This document shows, piece by piece, positions 62,810-64,000 of a stretch of 64,000 nt of DNA. Position numbers and translations under genes: made by a program. The stretch is from Arthrobacter sp. MYb213 (GTDB lineage Bacteria; Actinomycetota; Actinomycetes; Actinomycetales; Micrococcaceae): assembly GCF_002979915.1 (NCBI RefSeq), contig NZ_PCQA01000001.1:124001-188000 (forward strand), given 5' to 3'. The notes beneath the pieces were generated by a model. It saw nothing but the letters and a program-made list of their open reading frames with translations, searched no databases and was not told the origin of the DNA. Position 1 is the first letter of the stretch. Every line of letters starts with the position of its first letter.

Positions 62810-64000
62810 TTAGCTCGCAGCCTCAAGCAGCGCCGCGATACCCGCGGCGCGGTCGGTTAGATTCACGCGCAGTACCGGACGGCCATGTTCGGCGTCCGAG
62901 AGTACCGCGCCATCACCGGTCGCCTGGGCGGTGATCAAACCGCCAAAGCTGAAGGGACGGCCCGGGATCTCTAGATCCTGCTCGTGGTTTGCGGTGACCT
63001 GCAGGAAGACTCCCTGACGGGGGCCGCCCTTGTGGTACTGGCCGGTGGAGTGCAGGAACCGTGGTCCCCAGCCGAAGGTTACCGGGCGTCCGGTGCGTTC
63101 GGCTAGCAGGTCACGGAGCGCTTCCAAGCCAGCGTCCGCATGACGGTCCAGATAAGCATGGATGGATAGGTATCCGTCCTCGCCCAACTGTGCGGTCAAC
63201 TCGTCCAAGGCGCCAGCTAGGTTAGTGGCTTGCGTACCGAACAGTTCAACGCTGCCATCCACCGCATCCGGGGACCCGGCGGTAGGAGCGTCCAACAGCG
63301 AACGGGCGGCAACCTTAGCTGCCTCCACATCTGGCTGGTCGAATGGGTTAATGCCCAGTAGATAGCCAGCGACGGCAGTGGCAAATTCGAAGATCATGAA
63401 GCTGGTACCCAGCGGTGCACTGATGTGAATCGCCGTGGCTGCTTCATCAACTTCTTCAGGCAACTGCTCATGCAGGTACAACGGCAGGATATCTGTTGCG
63501 ATATTCTTCAGCTCCGGGGCGTTCGCGTCAGCGACCACCGGAAGCACACCCTTGCCGAGCTTGCCGGTGGATTCTGCGATGAGCTGTTCGGCCCAGTCGC
63601 CGAAGCCCGGAAGCGCGTCACCAATTTCTGCAATGACTAGCTTGTCGCGTCCTGCGGTCACCAATGCTGCGCCCAAGTGCAACGCGATATTATCTTCGTC
63701 ATCGCTGCTCAGTAGGTCGGAGATCAATCCGGCTTCCTCGATGAGCGCTTCAATATCCGCCCCGGCAAGACCGCTGGGTACCAGACCAAAAGCGGTGAGC
63801 GCCGAGTATCGTCCGCCCACGTTGGGGTCTGCGTTGAAGATCGCGCGCACGCCGTCAGGATTATCCATCGGGGAGCCCGGATCGGTGACCAACACTAGTC
63901 GCGTGGCAGGATCGATACCGGCGGCTTCGAAAGCCGCGGTGAAGGCCCGACGCTGCGAGTCAGTTTCCACGGTGGAACCCGACTTGGAAGCGACCACCAC
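62810..64000 (-). CDS. pgi: Glucose-6-phosphate isomerase, C-terminal part (5' end outside window)
   Basis: Interconverts glucose-6-phosphate and fructose-6-phosphate. Only the last 396 residues are in the window and the frame runs off the right edge. The sugar-isomerase phosphate loop VVASKSGSTVET lies at the edge; further in are GGRYSALTAFGLVP and the C-terminal WGPRFLHSTGQYHKGGP. The sequence belongs to the actinobacterial Pgi type found beside tal and zwf. First visible gene of the pgi-zwf-opcA-pgl transcript. Confidence 0.93.
   Translation of the reverse strand: MVVASKSGSTVETDSQRRAFTAAFEAAGIDPATRLVLVTDPGSPMDNPDGVRAIFNADPNVGGRYSALTAFGLVPSGLAGADIEALIEEAGLISDLLSSDDEDNIALHLGAALVTAGRDKLVIAEIGDALPGFGDWAEQLIAESTGKLGKGVLPVVADANAPELKNIATDILPLYLHEQLPEEVDEAATAIHISAPLGTSFMIFEFATAVAGYLLGINPFDQPDVEAAKVAARSLLDAPTAGSPDAVDGSVELFGTQATNLAGALDELTAQLGEDGYLSIHAYLDRHADAGLEALRDLLAERTGRPVTFGWGPRFLHSTGQYHKGGPRQGVFLQVTANHEQDLEIPGRPFSFGGLITAQATGDGAVLSDAEHGRPVLRVNLTDRAAGIAALLEAAS

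Overview
The window reads as chromosomal, gene-dense DNA from a high-GC Gram-positive bacterium. Gene content and order point to Actinobacteria, most likely Micrococcaceae (Arthrobacter/Glutamicibacter-like): trpCBA-lgt-gltBD-pyk-pdtaR, uvrC-rapZ-yvcK-whiA next to gap-pgk-tpi-secG, pgi-zwf-opcA-pgl, an Eis-type acetyltransferase and a DUF222/HNH protein. The genus is inferred from gene order and protein style only. I see no insertion sequence, prophage, CRISPR array or obvious island. Apart from a few hypothetical genes this is core genome.

Layout. 1-3624: end of trpC, trpB, trpA and lgt, closed by a strong terminator. 3625-10051: a long structured leader with a GlnR-like box, then gltB and gltD (glutamate synthase). 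10052-12746: pyruvate kinase, tRNA-Leu(CAA) on the minus strand, and the ANTAR response regulator pdtaR. 12747-15562: Pit phosphate transporter with a small membrane partner, a DHFR/RibD-like reductase and a divergent hotdog thioesterase. 15563-22456: polA, an eis-like acetyltransferase, a Tat-lipoprotein polysaccharide deacetylase and rpsA. 22615-27381: a hypothetical membrane protein, a DUF222/HNH protein, an RsmC-like methyltransferase and a YigZ/IMPACT protein. 27408-31814: coaE, a small membrane protein, uvrB, and a Mn-type (yybP-ykoY) riboswitch ahead of a TerC transporter. 31820-42305: mixed accessory metabolism (acidic hypothetical, S33 peptidase, acetyltransferase, YdjM-like membrane protein, second DHFR-like protein, DUF3516-type helicase, trans-aconitate methyltransferase, metallo-beta-lactamase hydrolase, GntR regulator, SDR). 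42748-51968: uvrA, HAD phosphatase, plsC, uvrC, rapZ, yvcK, whiA. 52031-56252: sodA, then gap-pgk-tpiA-secG. 56276-64000, mostly minus strand: KtrA/KtrB potassium uptake, a D-amino-acid-oxidase-like flavoprotein, and the oxidative pentose phosphate operon pgi-zwf-opcA-pgl.

How it works together. All three subunits of the nucleotide-excision repair endonuclease (UvrA, UvrB, UvrC) plus PolA lie within about 33 kb but in separate transcription units. Central carbon metabolism is represented twice: lower glycolysis (gap, pgk, tpiA, pyk) and NADPH supply (pgi, zwf, opcA, pgl). NADPH-linked glutamate synthase and tryptophan synthesis connect this to nitrogen and amino-acid metabolism.

The most interesting signals are regulatory rather than coding. 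Many genes carry a TANNNT -10 hexamer 6-7 nt before the start codon and no usable Shine-Dalgarno, the signature of leaderless transcripts. At polA/thioesterase one TAGGCTA element is placed symmetrically to serve as the -10 for both divergent genes, and at coaE/IMPACT two -10s abut head to head in 26 bp. The gltB leader folds on paper into a multi-stem RNA of no family I recognise. I found no candidate for a new multi-gene system such as a defence or biosynthetic cluster.
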